Source: Gammaproteobacteria bacterium (lineage in GTDB: Bacteria > Pseudomonadota > Gammaproteobacteria > Pseudomonadales > Pseudohongiellaceae). From it: 64,000 nt of DNA. The notes under the pieces are model-generated. The model was not told the DNA's origin and ran no database searches. It worked only from the letters and a program-made list of their open reading frames with translations. Made by a program: the position numbers and the translations under genes. Positions 33,610 through 44,467 of the stretch are shown here, piece by piece (the first letter of the stretch is position 1; each line of letters opens with the position of its first letter). The stretch is taken from the NCBI GenBank assembly GCA_008081045.1, contig VMDC01000003.1:80405-144404 (forward strand), in the 5' to 3' direction.

Positions 33610-34965
33610 CTATTCAGCGCCCGATTCCAGCGGCCGCTCCAGAGTGATAACCTGCGTTGGCGCTTGCCACTGGATGTGTAGACCTGAATCGCCAGGCTCA
33701 GCCTGGTGGCTCTCTGCCACCCCGATGCCGGGCACACAGACCAGCTCGGCCTCGGCATATATGAGCGGCACACGCTGCCTCTGCCAGGGCGGCACGCCGG
33801 ACTCGTGCAGCAGATCTTTCAGGGATTTAGTCGGGCGCCCCGGCAGTTTTAAGGTTTCTCCTCCGATGCGATAGCGCACCGCAAAATGCTGTAGTCGCTT
33901 GCTTATCCCGTTACCGCTCAGCGACGAAAGCAAGAGCGCCCCATTCCCAGGCCTCATTTCCACTGACCGGTCACTGGCAGTAAAAGTGATCGGATCAGGC
34001 GCATCAGAAACTCCTTTGCGCACAGCAAATAACTCACCATCATGGCGATACAGCAGACAATCGGTGATGTCGAAACTCGGGCCCGACTCCGAAGCCGATA
34101 GAAATTCATCAACCAGCTGATGGGTAATTCGCCAGCCCAAGGCCTGAAGCCCAAGCCGCTTTGCCCAGCGACGTATGACATTTCGCTGGCGGGCCGGATT
34201 CAGCTGTTCGAGATGAACCATCAACAAGCCGCCCCGCGGTGAAAGGAGCGAGACCAGATCCTGATCGGCCAGGTCTCTTTGAAGCGCGTTGCTTTCCACC
34301 ATCAGGTTCAGGCTTTTAAGCCAGCTCGCGCGATAGTCTGGCCAGCGACCTTCCAGAACCGGAAAGACATGATGCCTTAAGAAATTCCGGTCGTGACGTT
34401 CATCCTGGTTTGATTCATCTTCTTTCCATTGCAGGCCTTTGGCGAGCGCGTAGCTGCGCAGCTCAGCACGCGTAAACTCAAGCAGCGGCCGCCATAAAGT
34501 AGCATCACCCAGACCGCGCATCCTCGGAATCCCTGAGAGCCCCTGAGGCCCCGCACCGCGCAGAAGCCGATAGAGGGAAGTTTCGATCTGATCATCCAGA
34601 TGGTGCGCAAGCAGCAGTGAGTCACCGCTTTTAACCAGGTCACAAAAGGCGTCATATCTCGCCGCTCTGGCCGCCGCTTCCAGAGAACCGTCGGCAGAAA
34701 CAACCACCTCTCGGGTTGTCAGCGGCACCTGCCACTGCTGGCAAATCTCAGCGCAGAAAGCCTGCCATTCCATAGCCATATCAGAGAGCTGATGATTGAT
34801 GTGAACGGCTGCAAGCTCTGCGTGAAGTGAATCCGCATCTCGCAAACTCGCTAAGGCGTGAAGCAGAACGGTTGAGTCCAGTCCGCCGCTGAGCGCGACA
34901 ACGTACCGTCCCGGCGCACTTTCGCGGCTCAATTCCGCAAGGAGTTTAACGGCCAAGTCACTCAT
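33610..34965 (-). CDS. tilS: tRNA(Ile)-lysidine synthase
   Basis: Modifies C34 of tRNA-Ile2 to lysidine so that it reads AUA. 451 residues from the ATG at 34965. An in-frame TTG at 34986 is disfavoured, and a GGAACGGG site precedes the ATG. PP-loop ATPase motif ALSGGLDSTVLLHAL (SGGLDS at about 26-31), LLAHHLDDQIETSLYRLLRGAGPQGLSG, then the substrate-binding and C-terminal TilS domains. 38 bases after accA. Confidence 0.94.
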   Translation of the reverse strand: MSDLAVKLLAELSRESAPGRYVVALSGGLDSTVLLHALASLRDADSLHAELAAVHINHQLSDMAMEWQAFCAEICQQWQVPLTTREVVVSADGSLEAAARAARYDAFCDLVKSGDSLLLAHHLDDQIETSLYRLLRGAGPQGLSGIPRMRGLGDATLWRPLLEFTRAELRSYALAKGLQWKEDESNQDERHDRNFLRHHVFPVLEGRWPDYRASWLKSLNLMVESNALQRDLADQDLVSLLSPRGGLLMVHLEQLNPARQRNVIRRWAKRLGLQALGWRITHQLVDEFLSASESGPSFDITDCLLYRHDGELFAVRKGVSDAPDPITFTASDRSVEMRPGNGALLLSSLSGNGISKRLQHFAVRYRIGGETLKLPGRPTKSLKDLLHESGVPPWQRQRVPLIYAEAELVCVPGIGVAESHQAEPGDSGLHIQWQAPTQVITLERPLESGAE

Positions 34966-35003
34966 TGTGTTGCCCGTTCCGGGCAACCGGTCCCGGACTT
35001 GAC

Positions 35004-35957
35004 TCAGCTGCTGATTCCATAGCTCATCAGACGTTCATAGCGACGACTGACCAGTTCGTCGAGGTCCATCGCCTGCAGCCTGTCCAGCTGCTGCAACAGT
35101 GCCTGTTTGATGTTGGCACTGGTTGCCGGAATATCGCGATGGGAGCCACCAAGCGGCTCAGGGATTGTCTGATCGACTATACCGAGCTCGACGAGGCGCT
35201 CGGAAGTCACTCCCATGGCTTCGGCCGCTGCCGCTGCATGGTCAGCAGATTTCCACAAGATGGTCGCACAGCCCTCCGGGGTGATGACCGTATAGGTGGA
35301 GTACTGCAACATGTTCAACTGGTCGGCAATGCCAATGGCGATTGCGCCACCGGAATTTGCCTCCCCGGTAACCGTTGCGATCAAAGGTGTCCTGACTCTC
35401 GACATCATCGCCATATTTTCAGCGATTGCTTCATTGATCCCGCGCTCTTCCGAATCCATGCCAGGATAAGCCCCTGGCGTGTCGATGAAACTCAGCACCG
35501 GGAGCTGATATTGTTCCGCGAGTTTAATGAGACGTCTGGCTTTGCGGTATCCTTCCGGTCTCGGCATGCCAAAGTTATGGCGCACCTTCTCCTTGGTGCC
35601 TCTGCCTTTTTGGTGACCGATAACCATGACCGGCCGGCCATCAAGCCTGGCAAGGCCTCCGATAATTGCCAGATCGTCGGCAAACAACCGGTCTCCGTGC
35701 AGCTCATCAAAATCTGTAAATATGTGTTCAATAAAATCCAGGGTGTAAGGACGCAGAGGGTGTCTCGCGACCTGTGAAATCTGCCATGAACTGAGATTTG
35801 CGTAGATTTTTTCAGTCAGCTTGGTGCTTTTGGCCTGCAAATTCTGAATTTCTTCGCTGATATTGAGATCATTATCCGTGCCGACAAGACGCAGCTCTCG
35901 GATCTTTGCCTCCAATTCCGCGATGGGCTGTTCAAAATCTAAGTAATTCGGGTCCAT
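35004..35957 (-). CDS. accA: Acetyl-CoA carboxylase carboxyltransferase subunit alpha
   Basis: Half of the carboxyltransferase that makes malonyl-CoA for fatty acids (partner AccD elsewhere). 317 residues. [19 protein letters not shown] start, coiled N-terminal part, then crotonase-like core with [52 protein letters not shown] and [13 protein letters not shown]. Follows dnaE in the conserved order. Confidence 0.97.
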   Translation of the reverse strand: MDPNYLDFEQPIAELEAKIRELRLVGTDNDLNISEEIQNLQAKSTKLTEKIYANLSSWQISQVARHPLRPYTLDFIEHIFTDFDELHGDRLFADDLAIIGGLARLDGRPVMVIGHQKGRGTKEKVRHNFGMPRPEGYRKARRLIKLAEQYQLPVLSFIDTPGAYPGMDSEERGINEAIAENMAMMSRVRTPLIATVTGEANSGGAIAIGIADQLNMLQYSTYTVITPEGCATILWKSADHAAAAAEAMGVTSERLVELGIVDQTIPEPLGGSHRDIPATSANIKQALLQQLDRLQAMDLDELVSRRYERLMSYGISS

Positions 35958-36033
35958 GAGTATTCCGCTTCAATTGCTCAAAGATGCAGGCTTGGGCAAA
36001 TGACGCTGGCATCGGCTGACGCAAACGTCCAAT

Positions 36034-39000
36034 CTAATTCAAACTGATGTGCTGACTGTAAGCCAGTTCGATTCTGTCCTTTCCAAATTCTCGTCGTAAA
36101 TTCTGGAGCAATTCGTCGGTCGGCGAGACGAACCAATCCGGACCCAGCATTATACACCCTCTGGAATCAGCGCGCTGATAGTCGATAATGACCCGACAGC
36201 CGGAATCCGGCCGACGATCTCCGGACGTTGAGCCAGAGCCGTTTGATCCCGCCGGCATGTCTGGCAGATTCGATTCAGCCTGGGCTGCCTGACAATGAGG
36301 GCGGAGGATCGAAGCCAGATGGTCGCAAAAGGCCGGCATCAGCTCCTCTGATCGCAGCCTGACCGCGAGGCGTTTCGCGAAGCGTTTGCGCGCCTCGAGC
36401 AAACTCATCAGCTGCTTGGCGCGGCCACGCATACCATCGTTATAGTCGTCTACGCTGACCGTACATTCGGCGATAATGATTGAATCAAGCTGTAGCTGGT
36501 CCCGGTATCTCTCATAATCCCGGGCAGACAATGACAGTTCAAAGCGGGCACTGCGATCATCGAGCGTGAGGAACGCCATGGTATCGCCGGCCTTTGTTTG
36601 CATGGTCCTGACTCCATACAGCAATCCGGCGACCAATTGGGTGCCGCGCTCGGGGCGTAACCCCGACAGGCGACTGCGGGTTATTTTTGACAGCTCTGGC
36701 AGAAATTCTTCAATAGGATGACCTGACAGATAGAGGCCGATCGTTGCTTTTTCTGCCTGCAAACGCTCCTGCTCACTCCAGGCATGAAAACTGGCGCCCG
36801 AACTGTGGTTCTCGCCGGTTGGTGCCTCAGGGGCAATATCCCCAAATAGATCATCTACCCTGCTTTCAGAATTCCGTTTGCTTTGCTCGGCAGCCTGTAT
36901 GGAGCCGGGTAACAGCGTCAGCAGCGCAGCCCTGACAACATCGGGACCGCCTTCCATCAGGTTATCAAATGCGCCTGACTTGATCAGAGCTTCCTGTGAG
37001 CGTCTGTTGACCAATTGAGAATCCAGACGTTGGCAAAAGTCCAGCAAACTTTCAAAAGGTTTCTTTTGTCGTTCGGAAATAATTGCCTCAATCGGCCCCT
37101 CACCCAGTCCCCTGATGGCGCCAAGGCCATAGACAATTTCTCCGCTGTCATTCACCGTGAAGTTGAACTGACCGACATTGACGTCCGGCGGCACTATTTT
37201 GAGACCCATTGCATGACATTCATCGACATACATCACAATCTTGTCCGTGTTCTGCATATCGGCGGACAAGACCGCCGCCATGAAAAACTCCGGATAGTGT
37301 GCTTTGAGCCAGGCCGTCTGATAAGAGACCAGCGCATAGGCAGCAGAGTGCGATTTATTAAAACCATAGCCGGCGAACTTTTCCATGAGATCGAAAATTG
37401 AACCGGCCAGATCCTGGTCTATCTGCCGCGCGACTGCACCCTCCATAAACAGATCGCGCTGCTTCGCCATCACAGCCGGGTCTTTCTTACCCATGGCCTT
37501 ACGCAGAATATCGGCCCCACCCAGGGTGTAGTTTGCGAGCACTTGCGCAATCTGCATCACCTGCTCCTGATAGAGAATAACGCCGTAAGTGTTGGACAAC
37601 ACCGGCTCCAGCTCAGGGTGCGGATAAGCGACTTCGGTACGGCCGTGTTTCCTCTCAATGAAATCATCAACCATGCCTGACTGAAGGGGCCCGGGACGGA
37701 ACAGTGCAACCAGCGCAATAATGTCCTCAAAGCGACTAGGCTTGAGTTTTTTGATCAGCTCCTTCATACCGCGTGATTCGAGCTGAAATAACGCGGTGGT
37801 TTCTCCTTTTTGCAGGATCCGGTATACCGATTCATCATCAAGGGGCAAGGCATCAATGGCGAGGGGTTCTGCCTCGCTCTGACGCTCATTGATCATCTTC
37901 ACCGCCCAGTCAATGATCGTGAGTGTACGAAGGCCCAAAAAATCAAACTTGACCAGACCAGCAGTTTCGACGTCATTCTTGTCGAACTGAGACACCAGCC
38001 CGCCACCGGTTTCTTCACAGTACAGTGGCGTAAAGTCAGTCAGTTTAGTCGGCGCGATGACAACCCCGCCGGCGTGCGTACCGACATTACGCGTAATCCC
38101 TTCGAGCTTGAAGGCCATGTCCATGACTTCCTGGGCGTCTTCGTCGCTGTCAACGAATTGTGACAACTCCGGCTCTTCCTCAAAGGCTTTTGCCAGCGTC
38201 ACATCAGGCCCGAACGGGATAAGTTTAGACAGCTTATCACCGAGGGAGTACGGCTTACCCTGAACTCTGGCGACATCTCGCACTACCGCTTTCGCTGCCA
38301 TCGTACCGAAAGTGATTATCTGGGAAACTGCGTCGTGTCCGTAGAGATCGGCAACGTGCTGAATCACCAGGTCTCGGCCTTTCATGCAAAAATCTACGTC
38401 AAAATCTGGCATCGACACCCTTTCTGGATTCAGAAAGCGCTCAAACAGCAGGTCGTACCTGAGAGGATCCAGATCCGTGATACCCAAAGCATAGGCCACG
38501 ATAGAGCCAGCGCCCGAACCCCGGCCGGGACCGACCGGAATATCATTCTCTTTCGCCCAGCGAATAAACTCCATGACAATCAGGAAGTAGCCGGGAAACC
38601 CCATCTGGTTGATGACGCCCAGCTCCATTTCGAGCCGGTCAAAATAGACACGGCTGTGTTGTTCACTGCACCCGGTCTCGCCGAATGAGTGTTTCAGCCG
38701 TGCTTCCAGACCCTGCCTGCTGAGGTCCTCAAGATAGGCTTCCAGCGATCTGTCATCGGGTACCGGGTAGTTGGGCAGATAGGGGGTGCCGAGACTCAGC
38801 GACAAACTGCAACGTTTACCAATCTCAGTGGCATTCAGGCAGGCTTCCGGGATGTCTGCAAACAGCTCAGCCATCTCCTGGCTGCTCTTGAGATACTGCT
38901 GGTCTGTATAGTTTCTCGGCCTGCGGGGATCGTCAAGCGTCCTTCGCCCGCTGATACAGACCCTGACCTCGTGCGCTTCAAAATCGCTTGAATCAATAAA

Positions 39001-39603
39001 TCTCACATCATTTGTGGCAACAACCGGCGCATGATGCGCGACTGCCAGAGGCAGTATGCGCTCGATGTAAGCTTCCTCCTCCGGCTTCCCCACCCGTTGC
39101 AGCTCAAGGTAAAAACGGTCAGGAAAGAGTCTCAGCCACTGTGAAAGGCAGGAAGCTGCGCGCTCGATATCATCTGCAAGAAGAGCTTGGCCAATGTCCC
39201 CATACTGCGCGCCGGACAGGGCGATAAGACCTTCCGTTTTGCCCTCGAAGTCTTTGTCTGAGAGCCTCGGCTCTCCGCTTCTGTCGCCTGACGTATACAT
39301 CTGCGAGACCAGCTGAGTCAGGTTCAGATAACCCTGTTCGCTCTGAACCAGCAACACCAGCGGCGTCAGCACGCCGTCCTCACCGACAACCACGACATCG
39401 CAGCCGCCGATCGGTTTGATACCCGCCGCTTGAGCGGCTGAATAGAATTTAACCAGCCCGAACAAATTGGCCAGATCGGTTACGGCCACTGCCGGCATCT
39501 CAAGATCCACCAGCCGCTTGACCAGCGGGCCGATTGTCACTAATCCATCACTGATGGAAAACTCAGTATGAAGCCGGAGGTGTGTAAATGTGTCTGCAAC
39601 CAA
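36034..39603 (-). CDS. dnaE: DNA polymerase III subunit alpha
   Basis: Replicative polymerase catalytic subunit. 1189 residues. The start is TTG at 39603: the product (VADTFTHLRLHTEFSISDGL) aligns with known N-termini at exactly this point, and no ATG or GTG is found within the 24 codons up to the end of rnhB. PHP domain at 1-270 (HLRLHTEFS, AVTDLANLFG). The polymerase core has the catalytic Asp region MPDFDVDFCMKGRD. Fingers and beta-binding domain follow, with HhH and OB folds near the C-terminus. 71 bases after rnhB. Confidence 0.97.
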   Translation of the reverse strand: MVADTFTHLRLHTEFSISDGLVTIGPLVKRLVDLEMPAVAVTDLANLFGLVKFYSAAQAAGIKPIGGCDVVVVGEDGVLTPLVLLVQSEQGYLNLTQLVSQMYTSGDRSGEPRLSDKDFEGKTEGLIALSGAQYGDIGQALLADDIERAASCLSQWLRLFPDRFYLELQRVGKPEEEAYIERILPLAVAHHAPVVATNDVRFIDSSDFEAHEVRVCISGRRTLDDPRRPRNYTDQQYLKSSQEMAELFADIPEACLNATEIGKRCSLSLSLGTPYLPNYPVPDDRSLEAYLEDLSRQGLEARLKHSFGETGCSEQHSRVYFDRLEMELGVINQMGFPGYFLIVMEFIRWAKENDIPVGPGRGSGAGSIVAYALGITDLDPLRYDLLFERFLNPERVSMPDFDVDFCMKGRDLVIQHVADLYGHDAVSQIITFGTMAAKAVVRDVARVQGKPYSLGDKLSKLIPFGPDVTLAKAFEEEPELSQFVDSDEDAQEVMDMAFKLEGITRNVGTHAGGVVIAPTKLTDFTPLYCEETGGGLVSQFDKNDVETAGLVKFDFLGLRTLTIIDWAVKMINERQSEAEPLAIDALPLDDESVYRILQKGETTALFQLESRGMKELIKKLKPSRFEDIIALVALFRPGPLQSGMVDDFIERKHGRTEVAYPHPELEPVLSNTYGVILYQEQVMQIAQVLANYTLGGADILRKAMGKKDPAVMAKQRDLFMEGAVARQIDQDLAGSIFDLMEKFAGYGFNKSHSAAYALVSYQTAWLKAHYPEFFMAAVLSADMQNTDKIVMYVDECHAMGLKIVPPDVNVGQFNFTVNDSGEIVYGLGAIRGLGEGPIEAIISERQKKPFESLLDFCQRLDSQLVNRRSQEALIKSGAFDNLMEGGPDVVRAALLTLLPGSIQAAEQSKRNSESRVDDLFGDIAPEAPTGENHSSGASFHAWSEQERLQAEKATIGLYLSGHPIEEFLPELSKITRSRLSGLRPERGTQLVAGLLYGVRTMQTKAGDTMAFLTLDDRSARFELSLSARDYERYRDQLQLDSIIIAECTVSVDDYNDGMRGRAKQLMSLLEARKRFAKRLAVRLRSEELMPAFCDHLASILRPHCQAAQAESNLPDMPAGSNGSGSTSGDRRPDSGCRVIIDYQRADSRGCIMLGPDWFVSPTDELLQNLRREFGKDRIELAYSQHISLN

Positions 39604-39674
39604 AACAGCTGTCTCGCGCTCTAATGAACCCTGCGAAGATGGCAGATCAATATACTCGCTTTCATTGGGAATGT

Positions 39675-40280
39675 TTACCTGAGCAGGGCCGAAACAGGCG
39701 CAAAACTCTTGCGATGAATGGGACTTGGACCCAGCTTTGCCAGCGCTTCAAGATGCTGTTTGGTCGGGTAACCCTTGTGTTTCGCCAAACCATATCCCGG
39801 GTAAAGGTTATCCAGCGCCTCCATTTCGCGGTCTCGCGTCACTTTCGCCAGCACCGAAGCAGCCGCAATTGCTGGAATCTTGGCATCCCCTCTGACGATC
39901 GCCTTCGACTGATACCGCCAGTCCGGGAGGTGGTTACCGTCCACGTACACCAACTGCGGTCGCAGCGGCAAAGCCTCCACTGCCCGCCGCATCGCTAACA
40001 AGCTTGCCTGCAGGATGTTCAGACTGTCTATTTCCAACACGCTGGACCGGCCGATGGCGAGGGCGAGCGCGCGTTCTTTGATCAGCATGACCAGTTGCTG
40101 CCGCTGTTTGTCAGACAATTTTTTAGAATCATTCAGACCAGGGATCGGAGTGGCGGGATCGAGAATAACCGCTGCTGCGACAACCTCACCAGCCAAAGGG
40201 CCACGGCCTACTTCATCGGTCCCGGCAATCCAGCAACCATTCCGGGAATCGATTATTTCTTCTGACGCTGAGCAATCCAT
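39675..40280 (-). CDS. rnhB: Ribonuclease HII
   Basis: Removes ribonucleotides embedded in DNA. 201 residues. Catalytic acidic residues are in [20 protein letters not shown] (Asp-Glu-Asp/Gly pattern, about 19-38) and [22 protein letters not shown] is the late conserved segment. Between lpxB (9 bases) and dnaE, as in Pseudomonas. Confidence 0.96.
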   Translation of the reverse strand: MDCSASEEIIDSRNGCWIAGTDEVGRGPLAGEVVAAAVILDPATPIPGLNDSKKLSDKQRQQLVMLIKERALALAIGRSSVLEIDSLNILQASLLAMRRAVEALPLRPQLVYVDGNHLPDWRYQSKAIVRGDAKIPAIAAASVLAKVTRDREMEALDNLYPGYGLAKHKGYPTKQHLEALAKLGPSPIHRKSFAPVSALLR

Positions 40281-40289
40281 GAAATCTGT

Positions 40290-41441
40290 TTAACTACGGT
40301 TCAAAAGCTCAGTGATGGCCGCCGACGCCGCTTCCGAAGCCCCTTTGCGTAACTCATGATGCAGGGTGTCGAATTGACGCAAAACCCCTTCGAACGCATC
40401 CGGATCTGAAAAATAGTTAAGAATTTGCGATTCAACCGCCGCCTCTGTGACTTCACCCTGGATCGCTTCAGGCACCAGACGCTTACCCGCCAGCAGGTTA
40501 GGTAATGCCACATGAGGAACATCAACGATTCTCGAGGCAATCAGATGCGTCAGGGGAGCCAGCCGATAGAAAACTGCCATTGGCTTGCGTAGCAACATGG
40601 CTTCCAGAGTCGCTGTTCCGCTGGCCAGCACTACAAAGTCAGCCGCTGCCATCGCTTGCTGCGAATTGTCCACGAGGCGAAACTGCTCGCCAAGAAATAT
40701 ACTGCACCGCGCGAGAGCCCGCTCAATACAGGCCCGGCTTTCTGCACCGCTACAGGGAATCAGGAACCTCAATTTTGGCATTGAGCGGAGCGTCTTGACC
40801 GCCGCCGCGAAAAAGATCGGAGCAAGACGCTCAATTTCACTGACCCTGCTTCCCGGAAGAAGCGCCACCACCTGCTCAGACTGTGACAGACCGAGTATCT
40901 GACGAGCGCCTGCCGTTTTATTTTCAAAGCCTATTTGATCAGCAAGGGGATGGCCGATGCAGATTGCCGGTATGTCAAATTCGTCATAGATCGCAGTCTC
41001 GAAAGGAAACAGCGTAAGCATGAGATCTACGGCGCGCTTAATTTTGTGAATCCGGTTCTTCCGGTAAGCCCAGACGCTGGGACTGACATAATGGACGGTG
41101 GCAATGTGATTAGACCTGAGCGTTTCTTCTATCCGCAGATTGAAGTCCGGCGAATCAATGCCAATATAAACCGAAGGGGGATGAGCCCTGAAATAGGCTT
41201 CAAGCTTCCGCTTGATGTACAGCAGTTCGGGCAACCGACCCAGTGGCTCGACAAATCCCATGACTGAGAGTCGCTCCATCGGAAACAGCGACCGACACCC
41301 AACAGACACCATGTCAGGACCACCAATCCCGACGAATTCTGCGGTGGGATAGCGCTCGCGAAGCGCAGCGATCAAACCGGCTCCCAAGATATCGCCTGAT
41401 TTTTCACCGGCGACTATACCGATCTGAATGGGGTCAGCCAT
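40290..41441 (-). CDS. lpxB: Lipid-A-disaccharide synthase
   Basis: Joins UDP-diacylglucosamine and lipid X into the lipid A disaccharide at the inner membrane. 383 residues, GT-B glycosyltransferase fold. Typical segments: IVAGEKSGDILGAGLI, GIGGPDM, MGFVEPLGRLPEL, YIGIDSPDFNLRIE, YVSPSVWAYRKNRIHKIKRAVDLMLTLFPFE and VALLPGSRVSEIERLAP. 32 bases after lpxA. Confidence 0.97.
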   Translation of the reverse strand: MADPIQIGIVAGEKSGDILGAGLIAALRERYPTAEFVGIGGPDMVSVGCRSLFPMERLSVMGFVEPLGRLPELLYIKRKLEAYFRAHPPSVYIGIDSPDFNLRIEETLRSNHIATVHYVSPSVWAYRKNRIHKIKRAVDLMLTLFPFETAIYDEFDIPAICIGHPLADQIGFENKTAGARQILGLSQSEQVVALLPGSRVSEIERLAPIFFAAAVKTLRSMPKLRFLIPCSGAESRACIERALARCSIFLGEQFRLVDNSQQAMAAADFVVLASGTATLEAMLLRKPMAVFYRLAPLTHLIASRIVDVPHVALPNLLAGKRLVPEAIQGEVTEAAVESQILNYFSDPDAFEGVLRQFDTLHHELRKGASEAASAAITELLNRS

Positions 41442-41473
41442 GGGTTTCAGTCAAACTGAACACGAGCAGGAAA

Positions 41474-42244
41474 TTACCGATGAATGCCTTTTTTGGAAGA
41501 CTCCAGAGACGCGACAAGAGTGGCCAGGGGGGCACAATTTTCACTGAGAACGCGAATCTGATCTATGGCCTCCTGAAGACTGTAGTTTCTTTTATACAGA
41601 ATTTTGAAGGCCTCACGAATTTCTGCGATCGATTCCTTATCAAAACCGCGGCGCTCCAGGCCGATGGTATTGACGCTGCGCACCGTAGCCGGTCTGCCGC
41701 TGACGATCATATAAGCCGGCACATCATTGGAAATGTGGGTCATCCCACCGATCATCGCATGCGCCCCCACGGTAAGAAACTGGTTCACACCGGCATATCC
41801 ACCAAGAATCGCCCAATCATCGATGGTGACATGCCCACACAGTCCCACGTTATTCGCAAAAACAGTGTGACTCCCGACAACGCAGTCATGGGCCACATGC
41901 CCGTAAGCCATCATCAGATTATCGTCTCCGATCTTAGTATAGCCTCCTCCGGCTCCGGTCCCTCGATGCAGCGTGACCCCTTCCCTGAACACATTGTCGT
42001 CACCAATCTCCAGCCAGGTCTCCTCTCCCTCAAATTTCTTATCTGCCGGATCTTCTCCCACAGAGCAAAATTGGTAAAAGCGATTATTCATGCCAATTGT
42101 TGTATTGGCGCGGATTACCACATGGGATTCGATGACCGTACCGGCACCAATTCGCACTCCGGGGCCAACGATACACCAGGGGCCGATAGTTACGCCTTCG
42201 TCAATTTCCGATTTCGGATCAATCTCAGATTGATTGCTGATCAT
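41474..42244 (-). CDS. lpxA: UDP-N-acetylglucosamine acyltransferase
   Basis: First step of lipid A synthesis. 256 residues. The N-terminal two thirds is a left-handed beta helix of hexapeptide repeats (for example [20 protein letters not shown]). The catalytic His lies in [14 protein letters not shown] helical C-terminal domain follows. The start overlaps the fabZ stop by four bases. Confidence 0.96.
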   Translation of the reverse strand: MISNQSEIDPKSEIDEGVTIGPWCIVGPGVRIGAGTVIESHVVIRANTTIGMNNRFYQFCSVGEDPADKKFEGEETWLEIGDDNVFREGVTLHRGTGAGGGYTKIGDDNLMMAYGHVAHDCVVGSHTVFANNVGLCGHVTIDDWAILGGYAGVNQFLTVGAHAMIGGMTHISNDVPAYMIVSGRPATVRSVNTIGLERRGFDKESIAEIREAFKILYKRNYSLQEAIDQIRVLSENCAPLATLVASLESSKKGIHR

Positions 42245-42696
42245 GTATCGCCATCCTCAACTTTGCGTTCAGCGCAAAGGATATTCATGGTACCAACCAG
42301 CTCATCTCCCACCGAAGCTTTCGCCGCGAACCGGTAGACTCCCCTGCGGTTTGTAATGACATTCACCTCGAGCTTTAGCTGATCCCCGGGAACAACGGGA
42401 CGTCTGAGCCGAACATCATCTGCTCCGACAAAGTAATAGAGATAACCATCTTTAGGCTTCTTTTCCTGGCTTTTGAAACCTAATACTCCGGCAGCTTGCG
42501 CGAGTGCCTCAATAATCAGGACCCCGGGCATGATTGGCTGGTGGGGGAAATGCCCTTCGAAAAAAGGTTCATTCACTGTGACATTCTTATAGGCAACTAT
42601 CGATTTGCCCAACTCCATTGACACAATTCTGTCCACGAGCAAAAAAGGATACCGCTGAGGCAAGTATTCCTTAATTTCCTGTACATCCATTAACAT
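42241..42696 (-). CDS. fabZ: 3-hydroxyacyl-ACP dehydratase FabZ
   Basis: Fatty acid elongation dehydratase, hot-dog fold, 151 residues. Catalytic His and Glu lie in [29 protein letters not shown] (His about 54, Glu about 68). The start ATG at 42696 has AAGG seven bases upstream. Coupled to lpxA; competes for the same 3-hydroxymyristoyl-ACP pool. Confidence 0.97.
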   Translation of the reverse strand: MLMDVQEIKEYLPQRYPFLLVDRIVSMELGKSIVAYKNVTVNEPFFEGHFPHQPIMPGVLIIEALAQAAGVLGFKSQEKKPKDGYLYYFVGADDVRLRRPVVPGDQLKLEVNVITNRRGVYRFAAKASVGDELVGTMNILCAERKVEDGDT

Positions 42697-42789
42697 CTTA
42701 TTGCCTTAAACAAATTAACTCGGTGAGACCCATTTACTTAGAGGGTCTCTGAAAAACGTTACGCTGAGCCTGAGGATAGCCCGAACCGG

Positions 42790-43824
42790 TCAGCGTGCCC
42801 TACCCTCTTCTTCAATCAGCCTTTCCAGCTCTTTCACTCTACGGGCAAGACCGTCGAGCTGGTGGAATCTGACTATGGCCCTTTTCCAGTCAGCGACCTT
42901 CATTTGACCTGTGCCGGAAGAATAGGTTCCTGGCTCGCTAATCGATTTGTTCACAAGAGACATGGCGCTGATTTTTACGCCATCAGCCAGCGTGAGATGA
43001 CCTACCATGCCGCTTGCGCCACCCAGGACACAATATCTGCCAATCTTCGCACTACCCGCAATGGCAGTACATCCGCAAATTACGCTGTGTGCACCAATGT
43101 GGCAGTTATGGCCGATCTGTACCTGATTGTCGATCTTCACGCCATCCTCGACTACCGTATCCTCGATCGCACCGCGATCAATGGTTGTACCGGCACCGAC
43201 ATCGACATCATCGCCAATCAGGACAGCTCCGAGTTGCTGGATTTTAATGCTGCGCTCGCCATCAAACGCAAAACCAAACCCATCGGCACCAATGACCGCA
43301 TGGCTGTGTATGTTGACCCTCGATCCTATTCGGACTCCGTGATAGACAGTCACCTGGGCATGCAGTCTGCAGTTCTCACCCAAACGCACACCACGCCCAA
43401 TGACAGTGCCGGGGCCAATTGAGCTGTTCGCTCCAATCTCGACATCTTCCTCAATAACGACATTGGCACCAATACAAACGCCTTCCCCGAGAGATACCGT
43501 ATCGGCCACACAGGCGGAAGCGTGCACACCCGCGACAACCTGCGGTTGCTCCGCGAACAACTGCGAAACATAGGCAAAGGCAACGTAAGGCTGATCTGCG
43601 ACCAGCACGTTGGTCGGGACGGCATCGGCCTGACTTTCCTCGACGATGACCGCAGAGGCACTGGTATTCGCCAATTGTCCGAGATATGAAAGGTTGCTGA
43701 GGAAACTGATGTCCCCAGTATTTGCACTGGCGAGGGTTCCCAGACCCCGAATCAGACAGTCAGGGTCGCCGATAAGCCGCAGGTTCAGCCGGCTTGCTAT
43801 GTCTCCGAGCGAGTAGCTCTTCAT
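42790..43824 (-). CDS. lpxD: UDP-3-O-(3-hydroxymyristoyl)glucosamine N-acyltransferase
   Basis: Third lipid A step. 344 residues. N-terminal uridine-binding domain (SLGDIASRLNLRLIGD... to about 100), then beta helix of hexapeptide repeats (LGEGVCIGANVVIEEDVEIG), the catalytic His in VQIGHNCHIG, and a C-terminal helix (WKRAIVRFHQLDGLARRVKELERLI). Between skp (37 bases) and fabZ. Confidence 0.96.
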   Translation of the reverse strand: MKSYSLGDIASRLNLRLIGDPDCLIRGLGTLASANTGDISFLSNLSYLGQLANTSASAVIVEESQADAVPTNVLVADQPYVAFAYVSQLFAEQPQVVAGVHASACVADTVSLGEGVCIGANVVIEEDVEIGANSSIGPGTVIGRGVRLGENCRLHAQVTVYHGVRIGSRVNIHSHAVIGADGFGFAFDGERSIKIQQLGAVLIGDDVDVGAGTTIDRGAIEDTVVEDGVKIDNQVQIGHNCHIGAHSVICGCTAIAGSAKIGRYCVLGGASGMVGHLTLADGVKISAMSLVNKSISEPGTYSSGTGQMKVADWKRAIVRFHQLDGLARRVKELERLIEEEGRAR

Positions 43825-43861
43825 GTGTCACCTGACACTTACGCCTGCGATTTACCTAAAT

Positions 43862-44389
43862 CTAATTACTAGAAGCAGCGGCCGCACGCTCATTAAGTTT
43901 TGCAGTTACCCGGGCAGTGATGTCGAGCACAGGCGCAAAGTAAGGGGCTGTATCGGCGTTCAAAATAAGATCAAAACCGCCTTCAGCTACGACGTCTGTG
44001 ACAGCAGCGGCCAATTCGTTTTGCATGCTGGCCAGAAACTGCTGATTCTTCTCTTGGAGGGCCTGCTGCACTCGCTCCTGAATAAGCTGAAGCTGCACTT
44101 GCAAATCCTGGGCATTCGCGTTCATTCGTCGGATTTCATCCTCAGTCATCACCGCCTCATTCTGCTGATACTCTGACTGCAGAGACTGAAGCTGTTCCGT
44201 AAGCTCAGTCGCGCGGGCTTCATCTAACGCAAATTCCTGTTCCAGTTCAGTCTGGACGACCTGTGCGGCATCGGAATTAAAGAGCGCCTGCAGCGCGTTA
44301 AGAACACCAATTTTAGTATCCTGCGCAACTGCACCCTGTGCAAAAAATGCCAAAGCCAAACCAACCAGCAGATTTTTTCGCGTATTCAC
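43862..44389 (-). CDS. skp: Periplasmic chaperone Skp/OmpH
   Basis: Holds unfolded outer-membrane proteins on the way to BamA. About 175 residues from the GTG at 44389, which gives a proper signal peptide (start NTRKNLLVGLALAFFAQGAVAQ). A frame extension to 44449 lacks signal-peptide character. The mature protein has long coiled-coil arms (about 45-125, rich in Gln/Glu) and the end segment FDLILNADTAPYF..VLDIT typical of OmpH. Downstream of bamA. Confidence 0.92.
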   Translation of the reverse strand: MNTRKNLLVGLALAFFAQGAVAQDTKIGVLNALQALFNSDAAQVVQTELEQEFALDEARATELTEQLQSLQSEYQQNEAVMTEDEIRRMNANAQDLQVQLQLIQERVQQALQEKNQQFLASMQNELAAAVTDVVAEGGFDLILNADTAPYFAPVLDITARVTAKLNERAAAASSN

Positions 44390-44467
44390 TCTATCTATCT
44401 CCAAAAGTCCAAAGCATCCCCGGCCGGGAGTACTCAGTTTCCACAACAAATCGGGCCGCCGGCCGGC

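Noticed and set aside
34965..35777. Open frame of 270 codons opposite accA
   Set aside because: Antisense to accA with no recognisable protein signature.
41480..42337. Open frame of 285 codons opposite lpxA and fabZ
   Set aside because: Shadow of two well-supported genes; the hexapeptide repeats of lpxA favour open antisense frames.
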